Shown in pieces: positions 1 through 5,552 of a DNA stretch of 5,552 bases. A model generated the notes under the pieces. That model did no database searches. It was not told the origin of the DNA and saw only the letters and a list, made by a program, of their open reading frames with translations. A program made the position numbers and the translations under genes. Origin of the DNA: Bryobacterales bacterium (GTDB taxonomy: Bacteria > Acidobacteriota > Terriglobia > Bryobacterales > Bryobacteraceae); the NCBI GenBank assembly GCA_025462985.1, contig JAOAPP010000214.1, positions 1 through 5,552 on the forward strand, read 5' to 3'. Position 1 is the first letter of the stretch. Each line of letters opens with the position of its first letter.

Positions 1-1048
1 CCAGCATCAGGAAAATTGACCAAGTGTTCGATCCCCCGGAACTCATCAACGGCAGGGGGATTCCGGTTATCGGCATTCGGCCAACTACCATTCCTACATT
101 AACCAATACATGAAACAGCAAAAGGGCAGCTACGCCCATGCAAATGAATAAACCCGCACGGTCGGTCGCGGTTTGCGCATTCTGAACCACCTGCATAATG
201 AGCAAAAAGTAGAGAACCAGCGCGATCACCACGCCGACAAACCCGTGCTCTTCTGCAAACGAGGAGAAAATGAAGTCGGTATGCGGCACAGGTAAGAACC
301 CCAGGTGCGTTTGAGAACTCTCTTTCGCTCCCCGGCCCCACATTCCGCCGTTTCCGACCGCAATCTTCGATTGAATCACCTGAAAGCCCGTTCCCTTGGG
401 ATCCCGGTCAGGGGAAATAAAGCTAACCAGCCTATCTTTTTGATAAGGCTTAAGAAAATGATACCCAATCGGCAGTGTGATTACGAGCGCGGCCACCAGG
501 ATCAGCAGGTACTTCCACCGGACCCCCACCATGAGGACGCCCGAAACCAGGATGGGAAGGTACGTGAGAGAGGTCCCGAGGTCCGGTTCTTTCATCACCA
601 GCAGCATCGGTATGCCTACGAATGCGCCGAGCTTCAGCAAATCGGTCCATTCGAGCGATTCGAGCTTCCATTCGGTCAGAAGCTTCGCCAGGAGCAGGAT
701 CAGAACGATTTTTACGAATTCCGAGGTTTGTAGCCTTAGACTGCCGTAACCGATCCAGCGAGTCGACCCGAAAACCTTGTTCCCGATCACCAGGGTGGCG
801 ATGAGAAGAACGAGACTGGCGCCGTACAGATGGACAGCCCGGCTAAGCAGGGCGTGATAGTCGAACAGCGACACCACCCACATCATCGCCAGTCCAGTCC
901 CCACCCAGATGATCTGTTTCCACCAGGCATCTTCCCATTTGGTGTTCAGAGTGGCACTGTAGATCTGCAACACGCCCAGCGCGCATAGAGCGAGTGTCAC
1001 AACTGTCAGGGGCCAGTCCAGATCGCGGATGGTGCGGAATAGAGTCAT
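1..1048 (-). CDS. rodA: RodA, SEDS-family peptidoglycan glycosyltransferase (3' end cut by window edge)
   Basis: RodA polymerises lipid II into glycan strands in the cytoplasmic membrane and works as a pair with PBP2. I translated 349 residues from the ATG at 1048; the frame stays open to position 1, and about 20-30 C-terminal residues are probably missing. The protein is polytopic, with hydrophobic segments near residues 13-29, 45-60, 70-88, 112-124, 135-170, 176-194, 270-288, 300-325 and 333 to the end. Family signatures are RWIGYG (97-102), KEPDLGTS (about 153-160), LKPYQKDRLVSF (199-210), DPKGTGFQVIQSKIAVGNGG (215-234), HTDFIFSSFAEEHG (256-269) and the NVGM/GIPLPL region (about 317-334). 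Asp258 in HTDFIF aligns with the catalytic Asp of characterised RodA proteins. The start overlaps the mrdA stop by one base (TGATG), with AAGGA at 1064-1060, 11 nt upstream. FtsW is the alternative, but position beside PBP2 and the mre genes favours RodA. Two conserved motifs deviate: QTSE at 107-110 instead of QPSE, and SSGGS at 336-340 instead of SYGGS. Confidence 0.95.
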   Translation of the reverse strand, partial: MTLFRTIRDLDWPLTVVTLALCALGVLQIYSATLNTKWEDAWWKQIIWVGTGLAMMWVVSLFDYHALLSRAVHLYGASLVLLIATLVIGNKVFGSTRWIGYGSLRLQTSEFVKIVLILLLAKLLTEWKLESLEWTDLLKLGAFVGIPMLLVMKEPDLGTSLTYLPILVSGVLMVGVRWKYLLILVAALVITLPIGYHFLKPYQKDRLVSFISPDRDPKGTGFQVIQSKIAVGNGGMWGRGAKESSQTHLGFLPVPHTDFIFSSFAEEHGFVGVVIALVLYFLLIMQVVQNAQTATDRAGLFICMGVAALLLFHVLVNVGMVVGRMPITGIPLPLMSSGGSNTWSIFLML

Positions 1049-1064
1049 CAGGGCACCAGTCCTT
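1046..1064 (-). promoter_or_regulatory. mrdA stop / rodA start overlap (TGATG) with upstream AAGGA
   Basis: The TGA of mrdA (1050-1048) and the ATG of rodA (1048-1046) share one base. AAGGA at 1064-1060, inside the mrdA coding sequence, stands 11 nt before the ATG and can serve as the rodA ribosome binding site. This arrangement is typical of stop-start translational coupling and would keep the two partner enzymes, PBP2 and RodA, near a fixed ratio. Confidence 0.7.
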
Positions 1065-2958
1065 CGGAGGAACCGCTCCTCAGCAGAGCAAGCGGGGATG
1101 ACAGAATCTGAGGAGCGAGCGGGCGACGGTCCGTAAGATTCGTGTTTGACTCGCGAGACTTCTTATCGAAATACGCTTTGAGAACGTCCCTGACGATGGG
1201 TACGGCGTTGTAGCTTTCCTCCCCGTTTTCAAACAGCGCAACTATCGCAATTTCCGGCTTCTCCATTGGGGCGAATGCGACAAACCACGCGTTATTGGCC
1301 ATTGCGCTCCGCAGCTTGGCGCCCTTCGTCTTATCGCTGGAAGCGACCTGCGCGGTACCGGTCTTCCCGCAGACTTTGACGTTCGTTAGCAAAGCGGCGC
1401 GCCCGGTCCCGCCCTCGTTGACCACCGCATACATTCCCGAAATCACTTCCTCCAGGTTTGCCGGATTGAAACTGCCCTGGCGCAAAAGCACCGGCTTGTC
1501 GGTTTCGACCAGGTGAGGCTTGAACCAACGGCCGCCCGCGCCCAACCCGCCAAGGGCAGAGGCGATCTGAAGCGGAGACACTGTCACGGCTCCCTGTCCG
1601 ATTGCGACCGAAATAGTCTCCCCGGCATACCATTTTTGGCGCGACATCCGGAGCTTCCACTTAGTGGAGGGCATTGTGCCTTGCGTTTCGTTCGGCAGAT
1701 CGATTCCGGTACGGCGGCCTATGCCCGCGAGATCCGCGTAATGCGCGATCCGGTCAATCCCCAGCTTGTTGCCCACGTTGTAGAAATATACGTCGCAGGA
1801 TTGAGCGATTGCGCGATGGAGCGAGATGGCGCCATGTCCGCCTTTGAGATGGCAGGCAAAATAGTGACCGTAAAAAGAGGCTCCTCCGGGGCAGACAAAC
1901 TGGGTCTTGTCGTCCACCGCACCCTCCTCTAACCCAGCCAAACCGAGTATGGGCTTGAACGTTGAACCGGGAGCAAGTTGGGCCTGGATCGCACGATTCA
2001 GAAGCGGCTTCTCCTTGTCCCCGGCAATCTCATTCCAGTCGGTCCGGCTGATCCGGCCGGTAAACTTGTTCGGATCGAAAGTCGGACGGCTCACCATGGC
2101 TAATACTTCGCCATTCTCCGGATTAAGCGCGACTACGGCCCCGCGCTTTCCTTCCATTGACAATTCCGCTACGGCTTGCAGGTCGAGGTCAATCGTGGTC
2201 CGGAGGTCCTTGCCCGAAACCGCCTGCTTCGCCGTGACCATCTGGCGTTCGTGCCCCATGTTGTCTACCAGCACCCGCTCCTGCCCGTCGGTGCCGCGCA
2301 GAATGTGATCGTACTGGCGCTCAAGGCCGTCCTTACCGATGATGTCGCCCTGGTGATAATCGATGAAAGCAGGCGCGTTGAGTTCGCTTTCACTGACCTC
2401 CCCCACATAGCCAACCACGTGTGCGGCGAAGCCGTCCTGTGGATATTGGCGACGCCAGGATCGGATCAGATCCATTTCCGGATATGTTCCAGGATCCTGG
2501 TGCGACTGGACAAAAGCAATCTCATCCCGATCGAGCTGATCTTTAATGATGATCTGAGGACTCCCCATGCGGCGAATCTTAGCGGCAAGATCGTCGTAGT
2601 CCAGATGCATGGCGTCCGCCATAGCGGGCAGATGTTCCCACTTAATCTGGTCACGGTTCAGCAGCAGTGAGTAGGAGGCTTTGTTATCGACGATGATCCG
2701 CCCGTCCCGGTCGAGGATCTTGCCGCGCGCAGCCAGGATGGGAGTGCTCTTGATTCGGTTGCGTTCGGCGGCTTCACTGTAAACGTCCGGGTTCTGAACT
2801 TGGAGCTTCCAGAAACCAGAGACCAGAAAGACGAATACGGCAACCGTCAGGTATTGAAAAACTGCTACTTTGCCAGAAGCCTGCTTGGGATCGTCGCGCA
2901 GCAGGCGATCAGGAGATATTTCGTGGTCTCTCCCGTGGTCGCTTTCAATAATGGCCAC
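1048..2958 (-). CDS. mrdA: Penicillin-binding protein 2 (MrdA), elongation-specific D,D-transpeptidase
   Basis: PBP2 is the class B transpeptidase that crosslinks new lateral-wall peptidoglycan made by RodA; it is anchored in the inner membrane with its catalytic domain in the periplasm. The product is 636 aa, close to the E. coli length. In order it has a polar cytoplasmic tail (1-30), one membrane segment (about 31-50), a dimerisation/pedestal region beginning with RGKILDRDGRIIVDN (78-92), a linker with GKDGLERQYDHILRG (208-222), and a transpeptidase domain from about 270. The active-site motifs are S332-T-F-K335, S387-C-D389 (the SxD form of SxN, usual for PBP2) and K532-T-G-T535. C356, C369, H375 and C388 have the layout of a metal site. 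The start is GTG: an in-frame TAA lies immediately before it, so no longer form is possible, and there is no good later start before the membrane segment. Only a weak GGA (2968-2966) precedes it. The last ~38 residues are a low-complexity polar tail. It sits 22 nt after mreD and overlaps rodA by 1 nt. Confidence 0.97.
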   Translation of the reverse strand: MAIIESDHGRDHEISPDRLLRDDPKQASGKVAVFQYLTVAVFVFLVSGFWKLQVQNPDVYSEAAERNRIKSTPILAARGKILDRDGRIIVDNKASYSLLLNRDQIKWEHLPAMADAMHLDYDDLAAKIRRMGSPQIIIKDQLDRDEIAFVQSHQDPGTYPEMDLIRSWRRQYPQDGFAAHVVGYVGEVSESELNAPAFIDYHQGDIIGKDGLERQYDHILRGTDGQERVLVDNMGHERQMVTAKQAVSGKDLRTTIDLDLQAVAELSMEGKRGAVVALNPENGEVLAMVSRPTFDPNKFTGRISRTDWNEIAGDKEKPLLNRAIQAQLAPGSTFKPILGLAGLEEGAVDDKTQFVCPGGASFYGHYFACHLKGGHGAISLHRAIAQSCDVYFYNVGNKLGIDRIAHYADLAGIGRRTGIDLPNETQGTMPSTKWKLRMSRQKWYAGETISVAIGQGAVTVSPLQIASALGGLGAGGRWFKPHLVETDKPVLLRQGSFNPANLEEVISGMYAVVNEGGTGRAALLTNVKVCGKTGTAQVASSDKTKGAKLRSAMANNAWFVAFAPMEKPEIAIVALFENGEESYNAVPIVRDVLKAYFDKKSRESNTNLTDRRPLAPQILSSPLALLRSGSSEGLVP

Positions 2959-2980
2959 TTACAGTTCCAGGAATGCAGGG

Positions 2981-3529
2981 CTAAGAAGGGCCCGACACCT
3001 TCATCTTATCGAGAATCAGGAACAAAGGGATTGCAATCAACGAATTTAGTGCTCCATGGACAAATGTTTCCTGAGGGTCGAACGGGATCGTCTGGGCCAG
3101 CAGAGCCCGGCGCATCACCCAGTAAAAAAAAGCGTGAAAGAAGTAAAAGAACAAGCATAGGATCACGCGAATCACAGAGCTTTCGACATTGAACCGTAAA
3201 CTGACGGCAGCAGCAAAATACCCCACCAGCGTTTTTGTGATGCCGTACATTCCAATGGGCAGCGTTGCCGGGGCCAGCGAATCCTCGGCAAGCCCGACAA
3301 AGGCTCCGAAGAAAAGCGCCTGAATCTGGCTATGCCGCATCAGTCCGAAGTAGACCGTGAGAAGAAGCGGCAGTTCCAGCCATTCCGTATGCGGCAGGAG
3401 TCTCGGAAGATAAAACTTGCCGATAATCGCAATCAGCGTGAGGACGACGAGCGCAATTACCTGGAAGCGACTGGTCCAGATCTCCTGAACGGGGCGCCTG
3501 AGTAATTGCTCGCTGCTAGCTTCGGTCAT
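2981..3529 (-). CDS. mreD: Rod shape-determining membrane protein MreD
   Basis: MreD is a small integral membrane protein of the elongasome that associates with MreC and modulates its activation of PBP2/RodA. The product is 182 aa from the chosen ATG, within the usual range for the family (about 160-190). After a polar N-terminus (about 20 residues) there are some five or six hydrophobic segments, near residues 23-41, 52-64, 69-84, 91-111, 118-139 and 156-174. The family-typical stretch GLAEDSLAPATLPIGMYGIT (about 79-98), with an acidic residue in the membrane and the PxG turn, supports the assignment, although MreD is poorly conserved and gene order adds much of the confidence. A TTG at 3532 immediately precedes the ATG and would add one residue; I prefer the ATG. 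There is no clear Shine-Dalgarno sequence, and the ATG lies 11 nt after the mreC stop, so translation is probably coupled to mreC. A run of eight T (3131-3124 on the coding strand) encodes part of AFFYW. Confidence 0.93.
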   Translation of the reverse strand: MTEASSEQLLRRPVQEIWTSRFQVIALVVLTLIAIIGKFYLPRLLPHTEWLELPLLLTVYFGLMRHSQIQALFFGAFVGLAEDSLAPATLPIGMYGITKTLVGYFAAAVSLRFNVESSVIRVILCLFFYFFHAFFYWVMRRALLAQTIPFDPQETFVHGALNSLIAIPLFLILDKMKVSGPS

Positions 3530-3540
3530 CAACGGTTCGG

Positions 3541-4746
3541 TTACTCATGCTTGGGTTGCAATTGATTCGGTTGTGAATCCGCGCCCGGCTTACGACGAGG
3601 CGCGCCGAGCGGCAGAACTGGGCCACTTAACTCCGGCTTCTGCAAGGCCGGTTGGGGAGCATCGGAACGAGCCCCCAGGATAGAGGGCGACGCCGCCGGT
3701 TTTGCCGCCCCGGGCTGCGGAGTTACCGCTTTGGGATTAAAGTTTGGCATATTCGATCCGTATGCCCCATAGGAGTGGTTTTGCTCCTTGCCGATCTGGG
3801 CATATCTTTGCAGAATCTTGTCGGCTTCGGTCTGTGGTTTGGGATTCTGCTGCCCGTTTGGCCCCCCTTCCGCAGGCGGAGGTGGAAGCAGCGTGGCGTT
3901 CGATCGCTCCACCACAGGCACCGTCGGAATGTCACGATGAACACCTTGCAGAACGACCAAAACCTCTTCCGCGCCGCCCGGGGCTCCACTGAGCGAAAGC
4001 TTCACATCCTTCATCCCCTGCCCCAACTGGACAGCAGAGGCGACGCCCACCGGGAAACCTTTGGGGAAAATTCGATCCTCGCCGGACGTAAAGAACCATT
4101 CACCGACGTCCACCTTGTCCTCGTTCTGAATCTGCGCAACGATGCATTTCCCGGCAGAGCAGTTGAGCACGCCGTGGACTCGTCCCTTTTGCGACTCGAT
4201 GCCAACCCCAAATGTCGGATCGGTAACCAGAAGGACCTGAGAGACCAGCGGATACGTGGCGCTTACTTTTCCCACGATGCCCTCCGGAGTGACAACCGCG
4301 ATTCCATTCTCGATGCCGCTGCTTGAACCGCGATCGATGAACACCGCTTTTGCGCTGGCAACGGTGCTGTTCCCGATAATGCGCGCAGCAACGGTTTTCG
4401 AAGGGATCTGCGCCTGGAACATCGTCAGCGCTCGGGCATTCTCGGCTGTCGCCAGCTGATTACGGAAATAGACGTTTTCCATTCGCAGTTTGTCGTTGTC
4501 ACTCTTCAGACGGCGATTCTGTTCGCGCACGTCCAGCAGGATGAAGTAGTCCTGGAGAAAGCCAATGGTGTTGCCGCGAACAGCCTCGACAATTCCCGCC
4601 ATGGGAGTGACAGCTGTCACCGCCCAGACCCGAATCAGCCGTTCATCGCCGTTGGTCTTAACCTGGTAGGCCAGGTACAACAATTGTGCTACAACGACGA
4701 CCACCAGAACCGTCAGATTCCGGTAGCGGCCTAACAGGGCTTCCAT
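3541..4746 (-). CDS. mreC: Rod shape-determining protein MreC with extended C-terminal tail
   Basis: MreC is a bitopic membrane protein whose periplasmic part binds and activates PBP2, linking it to MreB filaments through MreD. The product is 401 aa, longer than many MreC proteins (about 270-370). It has a short cytoplasmic N-terminus, one membrane helix (about 10-27), a likely periplasmic coiled coil (about 70-108, rich in E/N/R/L), and the beta-sheet domain (about 115-270). Recognisable family elements are SSGIENGIAVVTPEGIVGKV (142-161), VLLVTDPTFGVG (171-182) and FFTSGEDRIFPKGFPVGVAS (218-237). Residues from about 285 to 401 form a Pro/Gln/Ala/Asn-rich tail that looks disordered. Cys196 and Cys201 lie in the beta domain. 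The start is supported by AGGA at 4759-4756, 9 nt before ATG, and by the membrane helix following at once. It lies 50 nt after mreB, behind a stem-loop, and 11 nt before mreD. Confidence 0.96.
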   Translation of the reverse strand: MEALLGRYRNLTVLVVVVVAQLLYLAYQVKTNGDERLIRVWAVTAVTPMAGIVEAVRGNTIGFLQDYFILLDVREQNRRLKSDNDKLRMENVYFRNQLATAENARALTMFQAQIPSKTVAARIIGNSTVASAKAVFIDRGSSSGIENGIAVVTPEGIVGKVSATYPLVSQVLLVTDPTFGVGIESQKGRVHGVLNCSAGKCIVAQIQNEDKVDVGEWFFTSGEDRIFPKGFPVGVASAVQLGQGMKDVKLSLSGAPGGAEEVLVVLQGVHRDIPTVPVVERSNATLLPPPPAEGGPNGQQNPKPQTEADKILQRYAQIGKEQNHSYGAYGSNMPNFNPKAVTPQPGAAKPAASPSILGARSDAPQPALQKPELSGPVLPLGAPRRKPGADSQPNQLQPKHE

Positions 4747-4755
4747 TACGTCAGT

Positions 4756-4759
4756 TCCT
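4756..4759 (-). promoter_or_regulatory. Shine-Dalgarno site of mreC
   Basis: AGGA lies on the coding strand 9 nt before the ATG at 4746, within TAGGAACTGACGTAATG. It is the clearest ribosome binding site in the window and fixes the mreC start. It indicates that mreC can be translated independently of mreB, unlike mreD, which has no such site and follows its neighbour closely. Confidence 0.7.
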
Positions 4760-4767
4760 ACTGTAAA

Positions 4768-4795
4768 GCGATCGGCATGCCTGTGCCAAGATCGC
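4768..4795 (-). promoter_or_regulatory. Stem-loop in the mreB-mreC intergenic region (possible attenuator or mRNA 3'-end stabiliser)
   Basis: Read on the coding strand, GCGATC (4795-4790) pairs exactly with GATCGC (4773-4768), and GGCA (4787-4784) pairs with TGCC (4777-4774). The result is a 10-bp stem with a two-base TT bulge on the 5' side and a six-base loop, CAGGCA. Two more G-U pairs (4797-4796 with 4767-4766) could extend its base into the mreB stop codon. Only TTT follows before an A, so this is a poor intrinsic terminator. It begins within 2 nt of the mreB stop and ends 8 nt before the mreC Shine-Dalgarno sequence. I infer partial attenuation, or a processing/stability element giving more MreB than MreC. 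Function is not demonstrated by the sequence alone. Confidence 0.5.
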
Positions 4796-4796
4796 C

Positions 4797-5552
4797 CTAT
4801 TCGATCGCAATGCGCCGAAGCAGTTTAAAGTCGGTCAGCATTTTGCCGGTCCCCAGAACAACGGAGGCCAGCGGGTCCTCTGCAATAGAGACCGGGAGAC
4901 CGGTTTCCTCTCTAATGCGGGTATCTAAATTCTTGATCAAAGCCCCACCACCGGTCAGGACGATGCCCCGATCGCTGATGTCGGCGCTCAATTCAGGAGG
5001 GGTTCGCTCCAGGGCGACGCGTATCGCGTTCAAGATGGTTGCCACACAGTCGGAAAGGGCATCACGGATCTCGTCATCGGCAATAGTGACGGTTTTCGGG
5101 ACGCCTTCGATCAGGTTGCGTCCTTTGATTTCCATGGTGACCGGACGGTCCAGAGGATAGGCGGATCCGATCTGTATTTTGATCTGCTCGGCAGTGCGCT
5201 CTCCAATCAGGAGATTGTATTTGCGCTTCAGATAGCTCATGATGGCGTCGTCCATCTCGTTTCCGGCGACGCGCACCGAGCGGGAGTACACAATGCCGGA
5301 CAGCGAAATAACGGCTACATCAGTGGTGCCGCCGCCGATATCGACGACCATGTTCCCGGACGGTTCGGTGATGGGAAGACCGGCACCAATGGCCGCTACC
5401 ATGGCCTGCTCCACCAGGTGAACTTCGCTGGCTTTAGCCCGATAAGCCGATTCACTCACCGCGCGTTTTTCCACCTGTGTGATTTCGCTCGGCACGCCGA
5501 TGACGATGCGTGGATGCACCAGCATCTTCCGGCCGTGCGCCGTGTGGATGAC
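4797..5552 (-). CDS. mreB: Rod shape-determining protein MreB, actin-like (5' end cut by window edge)
   Basis: MreB is the bacterial actin homologue that forms ATP-dependent filaments on the inner face of the membrane and orients the movement of the elongasome. The C-terminal 251 residues are present, entering in frame at 5552 as VIHTAHGRKM. By comparison with E. coli MreB about 90 N-terminal residues, including the first phosphate-binding loop and the membrane-binding segment, lie beyond the edge, so the ATG at 5525 is an internal methionine and not the start. Visible motifs (fragment numbering) are RIVIGVPSEITQVEKRAV (15-32), the second phosphate loop DIGGGTTDVAVIS (71-83), RTAEQIKIQIGSAYP (119-133), KGRNLIEGVP (143-152) and the adenosine-binding GIVLTGGGALIKNLD (196-210). 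All are strongly conserved, leaving little doubt that it is MreB rather than FtsA or DnaK. It is the first visible gene of the cluster; any operon promoter would be upstream of it. Confidence 0.98.
   Translation of the reverse strand, partial: VIHTAHGRKMLVHPRIVIGVPSEITQVEKRAVSESAYRAKASEVHLVEQAMVAAIGAGLPITEPSGNMVVDIGGGTTDVAVISLSGIVYSRSVRVAGNEMDDAIMSYLKRKYNLLIGERTAEQIKIQIGSAYPLDRPVTMEIKGRNLIEGVPKTVTIADDEIRDALSDCVATILNAIRVALERTPPELSADISDRGIVLTGGGALIKNLDTRIREETGLPVSIAEDPLASVVLGTGKMLTDFKLLRRIAIE

Noticed and set aside
305..733. 142-codon open frame on the plus strand opposite rodA
   Set aside because: It lies wholly opposite the RodA reading frame, which carries all the SEDS motifs. The predicted protein is polar, unstructured and resembles nothing I recognise.
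2176..2670. 164-codon open frame on the plus strand opposite mrdA
   Set aside because: It is a shadow of the PBP2 gene, without a supporting start signal, domain or neighbouring gene in the same direction. The same reasoning removes the shorter plus-strand frames across 1295-2308.
2800..3192. 130-codon plus-strand frame spanning the mreD-mrdA junction
   Set aside because: It covers the junction of two well-supported minus-strand genes and its product is low-complexity with no domain; coincidental open frame.
3530..3532. TTG start for mreD, one codon before the ATG
   Set aside because: The ATG follows directly, is the stronger initiator, and the extra residue adds nothing to the protein; neither start has a good ribosome binding site to decide otherwise.
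3652..4326. 224-codon open frame on the plus strand opposite mreC
   Set aside because: It is antisense to a strongly conserved gene, its product is rich in Arg/His/Leu with no recognisable domain, and no ribosome binding site or operon context supports it. It is a frame shadow of mreC, including its low-complexity tail.
4764..4797. Strong Rho-independent terminator between mreB and mreC
   Set aside because: The stem is good but only three T follow before an A, and mreC with its own ribosome binding site begins soon after. Complete termination is unlikely; partial attenuation or mRNA stabilisation is kept as a hypothesis instead.
5523..5525. ATG at 5525 as the start of mreB
   Set aside because: The frame remains open to the window edge and the residues before it fit the internal MreB sequence. 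Starting here would remove the first nucleotide-binding loop, so the gene is truncated by the window rather than short.

Overview
The window carries the rod-shape (elongasome) gene cluster mreB-mreC-mreD-mrdA-rodA, entirely on the minus strand, so transcription runs from right to left. No gene on the plus strand can be supported. From right to left it holds: mreB, cut at its 5' end by the right window edge; a 50-nt spacer containing a stem-loop; mreC; mreD; mrdA (PBP2); and rodA, cut at its 3' end by the left edge. The last gene is not obvious as a closed reading frame because its stop lies outside the window. Translated from position 1048 it stays open for 349 codons and is a clear SEDS glycosyltransferase.

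The genes are tightly packed: 50 nt between mreB and mreC, 11 nt between mreC and mreD (from the preferred ATG), 22 nt between mreD and mrdA, and a 1-nt TGATG overlap between mrdA and rodA. This indicates one polycistronic mRNA with translational coupling. The promoter would lie upstream of mreB, beyond the right edge.

The products make one machine. MreB forms membrane-bound cytoplasmic filaments. MreC and MreD link these filaments to the membrane and periplasm and activate the synthase. PBP2 (transpeptidase) and RodA (glycosyltransferase) polymerise and crosslink lateral-wall peptidoglycan. The complete gene order suggests a rod-shaped, diderm-type bacterium. Moderate GC content, the sequence style of PBP2 and MreB, and a long Pro/Gln-rich tail on MreC make me favour Acidobacteriota. 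That is an impression from remembered family sequences, not a search result.

The window is mostly a conserved housekeeping locus and I see no new defence, mobile or biosynthetic system. The points most worth checking are a stem-loop directly after the mreB stop that could set the MreB:MreC ratio, a probable Cys/Cys/His/Cys metal site in PBP2, the extended MreC tail with a nearby pair of periplasmic cysteines, and substitutions in otherwise conserved RodA motifs. No stretch longer than about 300 bases lacks a gene.
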